From assembly GCA_018052945.1 (NCBI GenBank), contig JAGPMH010000012.1:1-43393 (forward strand): a stretch of DNA of 43,393 nucleotides, given 5' to 3'. Shown here one piece after another: positions 32,938 to 43,024 of the stretch. This DNA is from Negativicutes bacterium (lineage in GTDB: Bacteria; Bacillota; Negativicutes; JAGPMH01). The translations under genes and the position numbers were made by a program. Position 1 is the stretch's first letter, and each line of letters opens with the position of its first letter. The notes under the pieces are model-generated. The model saw nothing but the letters and a program-made list of their open reading frames with translations, was not told the DNA's origin and searched no databases.

Positions 32938-33693
32938 TTAGTTATTCATCGGGCAGTTTGCAGGATCTCTTGGAGGGTTATTATTACCTTTGCCCATATG
33001 ATGTGGAGTGTTTTTCATCATACCATGGTCGCTAAGCATTCCTCTACCGTCCATAGGGGGAAGTTTATCGGCATTTTCTGCTAGAATATTTTCAAAAGCT
33101 GTTTTGTCGATGCCTAATTGTAAAGCAATATCGAACCAAGTATTATTAATAGCTTTCAGATTGAGCACTTCATTAATATTTTTATTGGTCTTTGTTGCTA
33201 AAATTCCAGCGACAGAAATATCTTTTGGTAGATAGCCATTAGCTAATAAATTATCGACCGTAGTTTTATCCAAATTAAAAGCTGTGGTTAATCTGGTACT
33301 GGAAAGCTCATTAGCGGTAGTTTTCAGTTGTTCCGGTGTTATATTAAGATTTTTTTCGATTTCTGGCCAAGTAGTTGCTGCTGTTTTTAAAGTTATAACT
33401 TCGTCCAATGTTTTGCCACTAGCCTTTGCTAAAAAAGCGGCATGATGAATATCTCTGAGGTTATAACCTTTATTAAGATAACTGTCAACTGTTGCTTGAT
33501 TTAGATTTAAACATTCTGCAAAATTACCCCAAGTGCTCATATTGTTAGGCATTTTGTTATGTATTTTTTGTCTCGGACTGTTAGAGTCATAACCATAAGG
33601 CATCATTCTATTAGGGGTGGTAAGGGCAACGGCACTGATTAAAATAGCACTGCCGGCTAAACCTAATAATATATTTCTAGTAGTTGTGTTCAT
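32938..33693 (-). CDS. Exported two-repeat protein with His/Met-rich tail, unknown function
   Basis: I do not recognise this 251-residue protein. Residues 1-25 are a signal or anchor segment (GLAGSAILISAVALTT). Two homologous modules follow, offset by exactly 77 residues. In each, TVDxxLxxGYxxxDIxxAxxLA leads to xEVxxLKxxxxTWxxI: GY at 76-77 and 153-154, W109 and W186. A partial third copy starts at W55. The pattern suggests helical, HTH-like bundles repeated in tandem. The last 35 residues are rich in Gly, Met, His and Pro (GMLSDHGMMKNTPHHMGKG), which might bind metal. It lies downstream of a two-component system and has its own promoter with a direct-repeat operator. GGAGG precedes the ATG. 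Confidence 0.78.
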   Translation of the reverse strand: MNTTTRNILLGLAGSAILISAVALTTPNRMMPYGYDSNSPRQKIHNKMPNNMSTWGNFAECLNLNQATVDSYLNKGYNLRDIHHAAFLAKASGKTLDEVITLKTAATTWPEIEKNLNITPEQLKTTANELSSTRLTTAFNLDKTTVDNLLANGYLPKDISVAGILATKTNKNINEVLNLKAINNTWFDIALQLGIDKTAFENILAENADKLPPMDGRGMLSDHGMMKNTPHHMGKGNNNPPRDPANCPMNN

Positions 33694-33750
33694 AATATAT
33701 TCCTCCTTGGTGGATATTTATAATTTGTTATATATCCTTTTCTCACTTTT

Positions 33751-33784
33751 ATTATATGAATATATTGTGACAAGATTATGACAA
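33751..33784 (-). promoter_or_regulatory. Promoter with two TTGTCA boxes 11 bp apart
   Basis: On the minus strand two TTGTCA boxes lie at 33784-33779 and 33773-33768, exactly 11 bp apart, and a perfect TATAAT follows at 33756-33751. Direct repeats at one helical turn are how OmpR/PhoP-type regulators bind. The site is upstream of the exported repeat protein and downstream of the adjacent regulator operon. Confidence 0.6.
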
Positions 33785-33793
33785 AAATAATAA

Positions 33794-33836
33794 AAAAGCA
33801 AGGTTGCAAAAATTTATATTTTACAACCTTGCTTTT
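33794..33836 (-). terminator. Terminator of the two-component operon
   Basis: AAAAGCAAGGTTG (33794-33806) pairs with CAACCTTGCTTTT (33824-33836), with an A/T-rich loop. On the minus strand it follows the kinase stop and is followed by a T run. Confidence 0.85.
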
Positions 33837-35230
33837 CAGCTTTTAAAGGGCAAATTGATGGTGAAACAAGTTTCCACATTAGGGGTGCTCTTTACGGTAA
33901 CGGTACCCTTCATAGCTAGTACCAACATTTTCGTAATGGCCAGACCTAAGCCGGTTCCGCCTTCTTTACGATTGCGAGATTTATCGGCTTTATAAAATCG
34001 ATCCCAAATAAACGGTAAATCGTTAGCGGTAATGCCAATACCATTATCAGTAATAGTTATCTCTAAAAAATCTTTATTTTTACTAATGTTAACAGCAATT
34101 GTTCCGCTGATAGGAGAATACTTGATTGCATTACTCATAATATTGTTTAAAACTTGCTGTAAGCGTTGTTGGTCAATGAAAAATTCGTTGAGATTATCAT
34201 GGATGGTTAACTGTAATTGTAAATTTTTCTCTTTCATTAAAGATTGGTAGCTTTCGAAATGCTGGCGTAGATACTTCGTAGCATTTATTTTTTCATAGTG
34301 AAAAGACAACTGTCCTGATTCTAACTGAGCTAAGTTTAGTAAATCAGAAATAAGTAAATTCATGTTTTTATTTTCGAGAAGAATTTTTTGGAGGTATTCT
34401 TGCTTTTTCTCCGGAGCTTTGACTAGGTCATCTAACAGTGTTTCTGTTAAAGCTTGGATAACTGCAAGTGGTGTTTTTAAATCATGGGTGACATTGGCTA
34501 AAAACTCACGCCGATTGCTGTCTATTTTCTCTAATTTAATTGCCATCTCGTTAAAGGCTGAGCCTAGTTGACCGACCTCATCATCACTTAGTACAGTAGC
34601 ACGTGCTTGATAATTACCGCTGGCAAAATTTGCTGCTGCTTGTGAAATATTACTGAGGGGCTTGGTAATATTGCGTGAAATAATAAATGATAATAATGCT
34701 GTTAAGATAATACTGATGATAATAACATATGATAACAAAGTGGTTAATTCATTGGCATTTTTGTTGATGCCCATAATTGGGGTATAGAGAAATAAGGCTT
34801 TATCAGGTGTTTCTGGTAAAGGGATGGCGATAATGATAGAAGGATCCATGTGATGGCGACCATTATGGAGCCAAGATTGGGGAGTGCCATTAAACAGAGC
34901 TGTTATTTCAGTAGCCTCCTCCGGAAAAACGTTTTCCCAGCGACGCGGAGCTCTGCCATAAAGTGTTTGTCCGCTTTTATCAGCAATCCATAAATTAGAG
35001 CCACTTAAATCTCCAAGATTATCTAACAACGGTTGAGTGATGATGTTTTGTTGTAGTGCCGGTTGAATTATTTTAGTCAGTGCAATACCGGTATTAAAAA
35101 GTTCATGACGTTTGGTATCGATAAGATGATTTAATGTCAAATGATACATTGATAGACCTAAGGCAAAGGCTAGGACGAAAATAATTAAAATATTTGAAGC
35201 TAATATTTTCCCGAAAATAGATTTAATCAT
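33836..35230 (-). CDS. Sensor histidine kinase (BaeS/CpxA type)
   Basis: This 464-residue membrane kinase has TM1 at about residues 10-30, an extracytoplasmic sensor of about 130 residues, TM2 at about 165-187, HAMP, the HisKA box FLANVTHDLKTPLAVIQ with His249, and an ATPase domain with NIMSNAIKYSP and DNGIGI motifs. The sensor is not a known named domain; it contains a His-rich patch (HNGRHHMDPS). It overlaps the regulator gene by 8 nt, so the pair is translationally coupled. The signal is unknown. The His patch in the sensor and the His/Met-rich tail of the exported neighbour could both point to a metal, but this is only a hint. Confidence 0.9.
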   Translation of the reverse strand: MIKSIFGKILASNILIIFVLAFALGLSMYHLTLNHLIDTKRHELFNTGIALTKIIQPALQQNIITQPLLDNLGDLSGSNLWIADKSGQTLYGRAPRRWENVFPEEATEITALFNGTPQSWLHNGRHHMDPSIIIAIPLPETPDKALFLYTPIMGINKNANELTTLLSYVIIISIILTALLSFIISRNITKPLSNISQAAANFASGNYQARATVLSDDEVGQLGSAFNEMAIKLEKIDSNRREFLANVTHDLKTPLAVIQALTETLLDDLVKAPEKKQEYLQKILLENKNMNLLISDLLNLAQLESGQLSFHYEKINATKYLRQHFESYQSLMKEKNLQLQLTIHDNLNEFFIDQQRLQQVLNNIMSNAIKYSPISGTIAVNISKNKDFLEITITDNGIGITANDLPFIWDRFYKADKSRNRKEGGTGLGLAITKMLVLAMKGTVTVKSTPNVETCFTINLPFKS

Positions 35231-35894
35231 GTTTTAATACCTCAAATTTATAGCCAAATCCTCGGCTTGTTTGAATGTAGTGGTAGTGAGGATGTAGTAA
35301 TTTTTGTCGCAAACGTTTAATCGTAGCATCGACCGTTCGTTCATCTCCTTCGAAATCATAGCCCCAAATATTAGTTAATAATTTTTCGCGTGAAAATGTT
35401 TGTTTAGGGTGCTTTAAGAGGAAATATAATAACTCAAACTCTTTTGGAGTTAAGGTAACTAAAGCATCAGCAATTTTAACATTTTTATTGTTTAAATCAA
35501 TGCTCATACCGTCAACACTAATGATGCCATCGGTACCGGCTAAATTGCTCCGACGCATAACGGCCTTTACTCTGGCGATTAATTCTCGGGGGCTAAAGGG
35601 TTTGGTAATATAGTCATCGGCCCCTAAAGCAAAGCCGGCTATCTTATCTTCTTCACTTGTTTTGGCAGTAAGAAAAATTACCGGCACCTCTCGCTCAATG
35701 GCGCGACATAGTTCTAAGCCACTCATTTTCGGTAACATAATATCTAAGATTAATAAATCAGGCTTTTCTGCAATTTCAAGCTCTAGCGCAGTATCGCCAT
35801 CTAAAGCCGTTAAAACGCTATAACCTTCTTTTTCTAAATATATTTTTACAACTTCGATAATGCTTTCTTCATCATCAGCAATTAATATTTTCAT
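35223..35894 (-). CDS. OmpR/PhoB-family response regulator
   Basis: This 223-residue regulator has an N-terminal receiver with acidic residues Asp7-Asp8, phosphoacceptor Asp51 (LLILDIMLP), Thr of FLTAK and Lys of YITKPF, then a winged-helix DNA-binding domain (LTPKEFELLYFLLKHPKQTFSRE, cut here, ending RGFGYKFE). I chose ATG 35894, which GAGGGTGG precedes; GTG 35906 is less likely. It is the first gene of the operon with the downstream kinase. Regulators of this family bind direct repeats spaced by about one helical turn, which fits the TTGTCA boxes in front of the exported repeat protein. Confidence 0.94.
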   Translation of the reverse strand: MKILIADDEESIIEVVKIYLEKEGYSVLTALDGDTALELEIAEKPDLLILDIMLPKMSGLELCRAIEREVPVIFLTAKTSEEDKIAGFALGADDYITKPFSPRELIARVKAVMRRSNLAGTDGIISVDGMSIDLNNKNVKIADALVTLTPKEFELLYFLLKHPKQTFSREKLLTNIWGYDFEGDERTVDATIKRLRQKLLHPHYHYIQTSRGFGYKFEVLKHD

Positions 35895-35987
35895 AATAAT
35901 CACCACCCTCTATATTATTGCCTAAATGCTAACATATTTTATAATAATATGCTAGAAAATTAGTATCGTGAAATAATGTTTTATTTG

Positions 35988-35996
35988 TGATATACT
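35988..35996 (+). promoter_or_regulatory. Extended -10 upstream of birA
   Basis: TGATATACT at 35988-35996 is an extended -10 type element without a clear -35. The birA start is 35 bp downstream. Confidence 0.4.
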
Positions 35997-36030
35997 ATCT
36001 TAAGCTTGTAAGGGTATGGGGGTGTAGATT

Positions 36031-36996
36031 TTGCGTAGTAAGGTCTTAACTTTATTAAAAAATAGTCAAGGTGAGTATATTTCCGGTGAAGAAATCGCCA
36101 GAAAACTCCAAGTATCGCGGACGGCGATTTGGAAACATATTCGAGACTTGAAAGAAGCCGGCTATCTGATACAGTCGCATTATCGTAAAGGGTATAGTTT
36201 GCAGAGCGCACCGGATTTATTGTTGCCGGAAGAACTTAAAGCTAATTTAAAAACCAAACTTCTTGGAAGTGAGATACATTATTTTGATGATGTTGATTCA
36301 ACTAATAATATTGGTAAGTTAATTGCTGCTAAAGGGTGTTTAAATGGCAGTGTTATTGTTAGTGAATCTCAAAATAAAGGACGTGGGCGCTTAGAACGTG
36401 GTTGGTATTCGCCGAAAAGTGCAGGGATTTGGTTTTCGGTAATTTTAAAACCGAAAATGAGCCCGCAAAATGCTCCTAAATTTACATTGTTAGCAGCGGT
36501 AGCAGTGGCAAGGGCAATAGAAAATATTACCGGAATAAAGTGTGGAATTAAATGGCCAAATGATATATTATATGATGGTAAGAAATTAGTCGGTATTTTA
36601 ACGGAGATGAATGCAGAAATAGATTGTATTAATTACATTGTTATTGGCATTGGGTTAAATGTTAATAATGAAGAGTTTCCCGAAGAATTAACATCTATTG
36701 CGACATCTTTAAAAATGATTAAAACTAAAACTTTTTCGCGTCTGGCATTATTAAGTGAGATTTTAGAACAATTAGAGCAAGAATATCAGAAAGTATTGCT
36801 AGATGGTTTTGCTGATACCTTCAATGCTTGGCGAGAGTATTCGGCCACGCTAGGTAATGAAATTAAAGTATTGGGGATTGAAGAACAATTTAGCGGAAAA
36901 GCCCTTGATATTGATGAAGATGGAGCGTTATTAGTAGAAACAGAGGCTGGCATTAAAAAAGTTTTAGCTGGCGATGTTTCCATTAGACCAAAGTAA
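36031..36996 (+). CDS. birA: Bifunctional biotin ligase / biotin operon repressor
   Basis: BirA attaches biotin to carboxylase carrier proteins and, with biotinyl-AMP bound, represses biotin genes. The 321-residue protein has an N-terminal winged helix ([20 protein letters not shown]), the catalytic core with the biotinyl-AMP loop GRGRLERGW and KWPNDIL, and a C-terminal SH3-like domain. TTG 36031 is preceded by GGGGGTG. It fits the presence of a biotin carboxylase in this genome. It is the first gene of birA-coaX-dus, an order found in many Firmicutes. No bio genes are seen here. Confidence 0.95.
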   Translation: MRSKVLTLLKNSQGEYISGEEIARKLQVSRTAIWKHIRDLKEAGYLIQSHYRKGYSLQSAPDLLLPEELKANLKTKLLGSEIHYFDDVDSTNNIGKLIAAKGCLNGSVIVSESQNKGRGRLERGWYSPKSAGIWFSVILKPKMSPQNAPKFTLLAAVAVARAIENITGIKCGIKWPNDILYDGKKLVGILTEMNAEIDCINYIVIGIGLNVNNEEFPEELTSIATSLKMIKTKTFSRLALLSEILEQLEQEYQKVLLDGFADTFNAWREYSATLGNEIKVLGIEEQFSGKALDIDEDGALLVETEAGIKKVLAGDVSIRPK

Positions 36997-37016
36997 AAAA
37001 TAGTGAGGTATCTTTA

Positions 37017-37799
37017 ATGTTATTAGTATTTGATATTGGTAATAGTAATATTGTACTGGGTGTATATAAAGATGACATTTTATTAAAGCATTGGCGTATT
37101 TCAACTGATCGTCAGAAAACCGGTGATGAATATGGAATGCTACTTAATAATTTGTTTAATTTTAATGGTTTGAAAATTAGTGATATTGAAGCAATTATTA
37201 TTTCCTCGGTTGTTCCGCCACTAGTTGTACCACTTTCTAAAATGTGTCAGCGTTATTTTAACATTGATCCGTTGGTAGTAGGGCCTGGCATAAAAACTGG
37301 GATAAAAATTAAATATGAAAATCCTCGTGAAGTTGGTGCGGACAGAATTGTTAATGCAGTGGCCGCTCGCGAAAAGTTTCCGGGTAGCTTAATTATTGTT
37401 GATTTTGGCACAGCTACGACTTTTTGTGCGATTAATAATGAAGGTGATTATTTGGGGGGAGCAATTGCTCCGGGAATTGGAATTTCTAGTGAAGCCTTGT
37501 TCCAAAGAGCGGCAAAATTGCCGAGAATTGAACTTGTTACCCCTAAATCGGTGATTTGTCGTAATACTATTACCAGTATGCAATCAGGAATAATTTTTGG
37601 CTTTACCGGTCAAGTTGATGAGATTGTCAGACGAATGAAAACCGAAATGAATGAAGAAGCGACAGTTATTGCTACCGGTGGTTTAGCTAATTTAATTGCT
37701 AAACAATCTACGACCATTGATAAAGTCGAACACTTTTTAACATTAGATGGTTTGTGCATTTTATATAAACGCAATGCCAGTAATATGCGTGATTTTTAA
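37017..37799 (+). CDS. coaX: Type III pantothenate kinase
   Basis: CoaX phosphorylates pantothenate, the first step to coenzyme A; the type III enzyme is an ASKHA-fold kinase not inhibited by CoA. The phosphate-1 motif [12 protein letters not shown], the pantothenate-site motif [11 protein letters not shown] and the DFGTATTF motif are present. At 260 residues the length is standard. It is 20 bp after birA and is followed at 13 bp by dus, so all three are likely one transcript. Confidence 0.96.
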   Translation: MLLVFDIGNSNIVLGVYKDDILLKHWRISTDRQKTGDEYGMLLNNLFNFNGLKISDIEAIIISSVVPPLVVPLSKMCQRYFNIDPLVVGPGIKTGIKIKYENPREVGADRIVNAVAAREKFPGSLIIVDFGTATTFCAINNEGDYLGGAIAPGIGISSEALFQRAAKLPRIELVTPKSVICRNTITSMQSGIIFGFTGQVDEIVRRMKTEMNEEATVIATGGLANLIAKQSTTIDKVEHFLTLDGLCILYKRNASNMRDF

Positions 37800-37812
37800 A
37801 TAGGAGAATTAG

Positions 37813-38787
37813 ATGAGGATTGGGAATATTGAAATAGCTAATCCTGTTATTTTAGCACCGATGGCTGGTGTTACGGACTTACCTTTTCGTATTTTAGCAA
37901 AAGAATTGGGTTGTGGCTTGGTCTATACTGAGATGGTTAGTGATAAAGGGATTAATTATCGTAACTGTCACACTCTAGAGATGTTAAAGACTGATTGCCG
38001 AGAACGTCCGGTGGCACTACAATTATTTGGGGCGGAGCCTCAAAGTATTGCGAAAGCTGCTAAGTATGTTGAAAGCTTAGGGGTTGCAGATATTATTGAT
38101 CTTAATATGGGTTGTCCGGCGCCCAAGGTTGTTAAAAATAATGAGGGTTCAGCATTGATGAAGGAACCGTTGTTAGCCTTTGAAATCATGAAAGCGGTGG
38201 TCGAGGCGGTAGATTTACCGGTCACGGTGAAGTTTCGTAAGGGTTGGGACAATAATAATGAAAATGCGGTAGAAATGGCTCAATTAGCTGAAAAAGCCGG
38301 GGTTTGTGCTGTTGCGGTGCATGGCCGAACTAGAGAACAATATTACTCTGGTCAAGCTGATTGGGATATTATCAAAGAAGTTAAAGCGGCAGTTAGTATT
38401 CCGGTGATTGGTAATGGTGATATCAGAACTTGCCAAGATGCCAAGAAAATGCTTGAAAAAACAGGCTGTGATGCGATTATGATTGGTCGTGGCTGTCAAG
38501 GTAATCCTTGGATATTTCAACAAGTTAGTACTTTTTTAAATACCGGTCAGATAATAAATCAACCTAGTATTGAAGAACGAGTTGACTTGATAAAAAGACA
38601 CTTAGCCATGTTGATTGAATTAAAGGGCGAGTATATCGGTGCACGAGAGATGCGCAAGCATGCAACTTGGTATACTAAGGGTTTACCGTTCTCGGCTGAT
38701 TATCGGTTACGCTTTAATCAAGCAGAAAGTGAAACTGATTTTCATAAAGTATTTGCTGATTTATTAAAAAATTATCATAAGGATTGA
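37813..38787 (+). CDS. tRNA-dihydrouridine synthase
   Basis: This FMN enzyme reduces specific uridines in the D-loop of tRNA to dihydrouridine. The 324 residues show APMAGVTDLPFR at the start, DLNMGCPAPKVVKNNEGSAL with the conserved Cys, the VTVKFRKGW strand, HGRTREQYYSG, and the GNGDI / IGRGCQGNPW FMN-phosphate site. It belongs to the DusB-like group common beside birA/coaX in Firmicutes; paralogue identity (which uridine) cannot be fixed, so no symbol. It follows coaX by 13 bp and precedes the amidotransferase by 4 bp. Confidence 0.94.
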   Translation: MRIGNIEIANPVILAPMAGVTDLPFRILAKELGCGLVYTEMVSDKGINYRNCHTLEMLKTDCRERPVALQLFGAEPQSIAKAAKYVESLGVADIIDLNMGCPAPKVVKNNEGSALMKEPLLAFEIMKAVVEAVDLPVTVKFRKGWDNNNENAVEMAQLAEKAGVCAVAVHGRTREQYYSGQADWDIIKEVKAAVSIPVIGNGDIRTCQDAKKMLEKTGCDAIMIGRGCQGNPWIFQQVSTFLNTGQIINQPSIEERVDLIKRHLAMLIELKGEYIGAREMRKHATWYTKGLPFSADYRLRFNQAESETDFHKVFADLLKNYHKD

Positions 38788-38791
38788 TAAG

Positions 38792-39484
38792 ATGAGAATT
38801 CACTACTTACAACATGTTCAATTTGAAGGATTGGCTAATATACAACAGTGGGCGAACCTTAAAAATCATAGTATCACTGCTACAAAAATGTATGCAGGTG
38901 AAGCTTTACCGGCTGTTGACGATTTTGATTTTTTGATTGTATTGGGCGGTCCGATGAATATTTATGATGAACAAGAGTTCCCGTGGTTGATTAAGGAAAA
39001 AGAATTTTTGCGGGAAGTTATTGCTCAGGAGAAAACAGTGCTGGGGATTTGTTTAGGCGCTCAATTATTAGCGGCAGTATTAGGTGCGGAGGTTATCAGC
39101 AATCCTGCAAAGGAGATTGGTTGGCTGAAAGTAAAAACTTCAACTGAAAGTATGCTTAAGAATATTTTGCCGGCTGAGTTTATGGCTTTTCATTGGCACG
39201 GTGATACCTTTTTATTGCCTAAAGAAGCAACGTTGTTAGGGAGTAGTGAGGGTTGTAATAATCAAGGGTTTGAAATGTTTAAAGGAAAAGTAGTTGGTGT
39301 GCAATTTCATTTAGAGTCTAATGTAGATAGTATTGAAGCCCTACTAACTAATTGTGAATCTGAACTTGTAGCAGGACCACATATTCAAAGTAGTGCTGAA
39401 ATAATTCAAGGTTATCGGCATTGTGCAAATCTTTATGATAATATGGTAAAACTATTGGATTACATGGAAAATGCTACAATATAA
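38792..39484 (+). CDS. Class I glutamine amidotransferase, GMP synthase-like
   Basis: This stand-alone 230-residue amidotransferase domain resembles the GuaA N-terminal domain. It has the oxyanion segment LIVLGGPMNIYDEQEFPWL, the nucleophile in GICLGAQLLA, and the His-Glu pair in GVQFHLES. There is no synthetase domain, so it is not a GMP synthase by itself. Similar proteins act on gamma-glutamyl bonds or other amides; the substrate is unknown. It is the last gene behind dus, with only 4 bp between, and has no terminator of its own before the greA region. Confidence 0.86.
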   Translation: MRIHYLQHVQFEGLANIQQWANLKNHSITATKMYAGEALPAVDDFDFLIVLGGPMNIYDEQEFPWLIKEKEFLREVIAQEKTVLGICLGAQLLAAVLGAEVISNPAKEIGWLKVKTSTESMLKNILPAEFMAFHWHGDTFLLPKEATLLGSSEGCNNQGFEMFKGKVVGVQFHLESNVDSIEALLTNCESELVAGPHIQSSAEIIQGYRHCANLYDNMVKLLDYMENATI

Positions 39485-39504
39485 AGAGATATTTTGTAAA
39501 AATA

Positions 39505-39533
39505 TTGACAAAAGTACTAAAAAAACTTATAAT
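39505..39533 (+). promoter_or_regulatory. Perfect consensus sigma-A promoter
   Basis: TTGACA (39505-39510) and TATAAT (39528-39533) are both perfect with a 17-bp spacer. The start point near 39540 is about 240 bp before greA, leaving a long leader that contains a strong hairpin. Confidence 0.9.
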
Positions 39534-39645
39534 ATATGACAATAAACTGGTAGCTGAAAAAGGTAATTTTGATAATGCTTATTGAAGATTATTCTTACCA
39601 AAAATAAGTCAAGTTTATAGAAAAAGGTTGAGTTTTATAACGATA

Positions 39646-39675
39646 AAATAGTGTCAAGTTTACTTGACACTATTT
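39646..39675 (+). terminator. Hairpin in the greA leader
   Basis: AAATAGTGTCAAGT (39646-39659) pairs perfectly with ACTTGACACTATTT (39662-39675) around a TT loop. It is AT-rich with a weak T run, so it may attenuate greA, end a short RNA from the promoter at 39505, or serve both. Confidence 0.75.
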
Positions 39676-39782
39676 ATATTATGTTAATTTATGTTGAAAA
39701 ATTCACTGCTTTTTAAAGATAATACTGTGACGATAAATAATAGTTACTAGAGAAAAAATGTATTTAAAAGGGGCGCAATTTA

Positions 39783-40259
39783 ATGGCTGAAAAGCAAATA
39801 ATGCTTACTGAAGAAGGCTTAAAGAAGCTGGAAGTAAAACTAGAACATTTAAAAACAGTTCGTAGAACACAAGTAGCTGAAAGAATTAAACAAGCTATTG
39901 AGTTTGGTGATATCAGTGAGAACTCAGAGTATGAGGATGCTAAAAATGAACAGGCATTTATTGAAGGAGAAATCATGACTCTGGAAAAAATGCTGAGAAA
40001 TAGTCAAATTATTTCTGATGCCGATAAGAATAAAGATGAAGTAAGATTAGGTTGCACAGTTAAAATAAAAGATATAGAATTTGATGAAATATTAGAATAT
40101 AGCATAGTTGGTTCGGCGGAAGCAGATCCGACAGAATTCAAAATTTCAAATGAATCTCCGGTTGGTCAAGCAATTATTGGTCAAAAAGTTGGAAAAGTTG
40201 TTGAAGTACAAGTTCCGGCAGGAGTTTTAAAATATGAAATTCTTGAAATTATAAGATAG
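39783..40259 (+). CDS. greA: Transcription elongation factor GreA
   Basis: GreA rescues backtracked RNA polymerase by stimulating RNA cleavage. The N-terminal antiparallel coiled coil ([21 protein letters not shown], cut here) carries [15 protein letters not shown] with the acidic tip residues, and the C-terminal FKBP-like domain ends with [17 protein letters not shown]. The length of 158 residues is exact for the family. ATG 39783 follows AAAAGGGG. It precedes lysS by 31 bp, the usual Firmicute pairing. Confidence 0.97.
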   Translation: MAEKQIMLTEEGLKKLEVKLEHLKTVRRTQVAERIKQAIEFGDISENSEYEDAKNEQAFIEGEIMTLEKMLRNSQIISDADKNKDEVRLGCTVKIKDIEFDEILEYSIVGSAEADPTEFKISNESPVGQAIIGQKVGKVVEVQVPAGVLKYEILEIIR

Positions 40260-40290
40260 TTAGAAGGTTTGACCTGAAGGAGAGTTTTAA

Positions 40291-41778
<1,488 letters not shown>

Positions 41779-41823
41779 ACTGCTAGAGCAGGTTGTATTT
41801 TAAAATTAAAATAACTGTAATTG

Positions 41824-41868
41824 ATACTATTCAGTAGTGTTTAAACTATTGAATAGTATTTTTTTTGT
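41824..41868 (+). terminator. lysS terminator
   Basis: ATACTATTCA (41824-41833) pairs perfectly with TGAATAGTAT (41850-41859), with inner TAGT/ACTA pairing, followed by a run of eight T. Confidence 0.9.
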
Positions 41869-41886
41869 TCAATGTGACTAAAGTCT

Positions 41887-41915
41887 TTGACAGAAATATT
41901 GTAATGCTTTAAGAT
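41887..41915 (+). promoter_or_regulatory. Promoter of the C_GCAxxG_C_C gene
   Basis: TTGACA (41887-41892) and TAAGAT (41910-41915) have a 17-bp spacer and lie 48 bp before ATG 41963. Confidence 0.7.
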
Positions 41916-41962
41916 GATTTAAGACATATGTCGAAAACTATTTTTAATATTGAGGAGAATTT

Positions 41963-42478
41963 ATGAGTACAGATACTAATTTATTAAGTGGAAATCAATT
42001 TAATGAGCAGGCTGAAACTTATTTAAAATCAGAGTACGGTATAAAGGCGATGGGATTATTTAAGAATGGCTATAATTGTTCACAGGCAGTGTTTTTGGCA
42101 TTTGCTGACAAATATGAGTTATCAGAGGAAGTAGCTTTGAAAATTAGTTCATCTTTTGGTGGTGGAATGGGGCGATTGCGCGAGGTTTGTGGTGCCGTAA
42201 CAGGGATGTTTATGACTACTGGTTTAGTATATGGCTATACTGATCCGACCGATCATGGTGCAAAAACTGAACATTATAAAAAAATTCAAGCTTTAGCAAC
42301 TAAGTTTGAGGAAATTAACAAATCAATTATTTGTAGAGTTTTATTGGGGCTGGATGTGAAGAAAGACCAACATATTCCTGAAATCAGAACGGCAGAGTAT
42401 TATAAAAAAAGACCTTGTGCAGAATTGGTAGGTATTGCTGCCGGTATTATGGCTGAATATCTTGAAACTAAAAAATGA
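41963..42478 (+). CDS. C_GCAxxG_C_C family protein (redox/cysteine-rich)
   Basis: This 171-residue protein belongs to the small C_GCAxxG_C_C family, named for its cysteine pattern. It has GYNCSQAVFLAF near residue 30, FGGGMGRLREVCGAVTG near 70-85, then SIICRVLLG and RPCAELVG. The family is common in anaerobes and is often thought to have a redox role, sometimes beside NifU/NifS-like or selenium proteins, but no activity is established. An NifU-like scaffold gene follows 21 bp downstream and may act with it. GAGGAGAA precedes ATG 41963. Confidence 0.82.
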   Translation: MSTDTNLLSGNQFNEQAETYLKSEYGIKAMGLFKNGYNCSQAVFLAFADKYELSEEVALKISSSFGGGMGRLREVCGAVTGMFMTTGLVYGYTDPTDHGAKTEHYKKIQALATKFEEINKSIICRVLLGLDVKKDQHIPEIRTAEYYKKRPCAELVGIAAGIMAEYLETKK

Positions 42479-42499
42479 TTATCAGAAAAGAGGGATAGG

Positions 42500-42874
42500 A
42501 TGTTTGCCGAATATAATAATATTGTCATTGATCATTTTATGACACCACGAAACTCCGGCATTATTGAAAATTATAATGCTGAGGGTAGTTATGGTGACCC
42601 TGAATGTGGAGATTCTTTAAATGTTTACCTGAAGGTAGAAAATGATATTATTATCGATATCAGTTTTTTGGTGTTTGGTTGCGTAGCGGCTATTGCGACT
42701 AGTAGTATGATTACTGAATTAGCAAAAGGATTAACGCTAAAAGAAGCCTTGCTGTTACAGAAAGATGATGTTACAACTGCCTTAGGTGGGTTGCCTGAAA
42801 ATAAAGTTCATTGTTCGTTGATTGGTATTACTGCTCTACAAAATGCTATTGAAAATTATTATTCCAAAAAATAA
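42500..42874 (+). CDS. Iron-sulfur cluster scaffold, NifU/IscU N-terminal type
   Basis: This 124-residue protein is a U-type scaffold on which Fe-S clusters are built. Conserved ligands are Cys36 and Asp38 (GDPECGDSL), Cys61 (FGCVAAIATSS) and His104-Cys105 (VHCSLIG). The usual LPPVK site for the HscA chaperone is LPENK here, so HscA is probably not used. No cysteine desulfurase (IscS/NifS) is adjacent, unlike typical nif/isc operons; partner genes must be elsewhere. The GAAAAGAGGG site precedes ATG 42500. It probably shares a transcript with the upstream cysteine-rich gene. Confidence 0.9.
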   Translation: MFAEYNNIVIDHFMTPRNSGIIENYNAEGSYGDPECGDSLNVYLKVENDIIIDISFLVFGCVAAIATSSMITELAKGLTLKEALLLQKDDVTTALGGLPENKVHCSLIGITALQNAIENYYSKK

Positions 42875-42942
42875 TTTTGATAAGGCTAAATTATGTTTTT
42901 ACATTAAAAAATAGTAAAAATATACCTTTTCCTATAAAAATC

Positions 42943-42951
42943 TGTTATAAT
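42943..42951 (+). promoter_or_regulatory. Extended -10 promoter before the last gene
   Basis: TGTTATAAT at 42943-42951 is an extended -10 with a perfect TATAAT; no good -35 is seen. The next gene starts 74 bp downstream. Confidence 0.6.
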
Positions 42952-43024
42952 ACATTATAAATAACGGATTTTGGTGCTTGTTATAATAGTTAAGAGTTAA
43001 TCTACTTTATAGCTGGAGGATGAA

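Noticed and set aside
39575-39607. Ten-codon open frame (MLIEDYSYQK) in the greA leader as a leader peptide
   Set aside because: No good ribosome-binding site and no run of one codon that would suggest attenuation; probably chance.
40260-40290. T-box or lysine riboswitch before lysS or dapA
   Set aside because: Only 31 bp lie between greA and lysS and 23 bp before dapA; both gaps are too short and lack the conserved T-box sequence.
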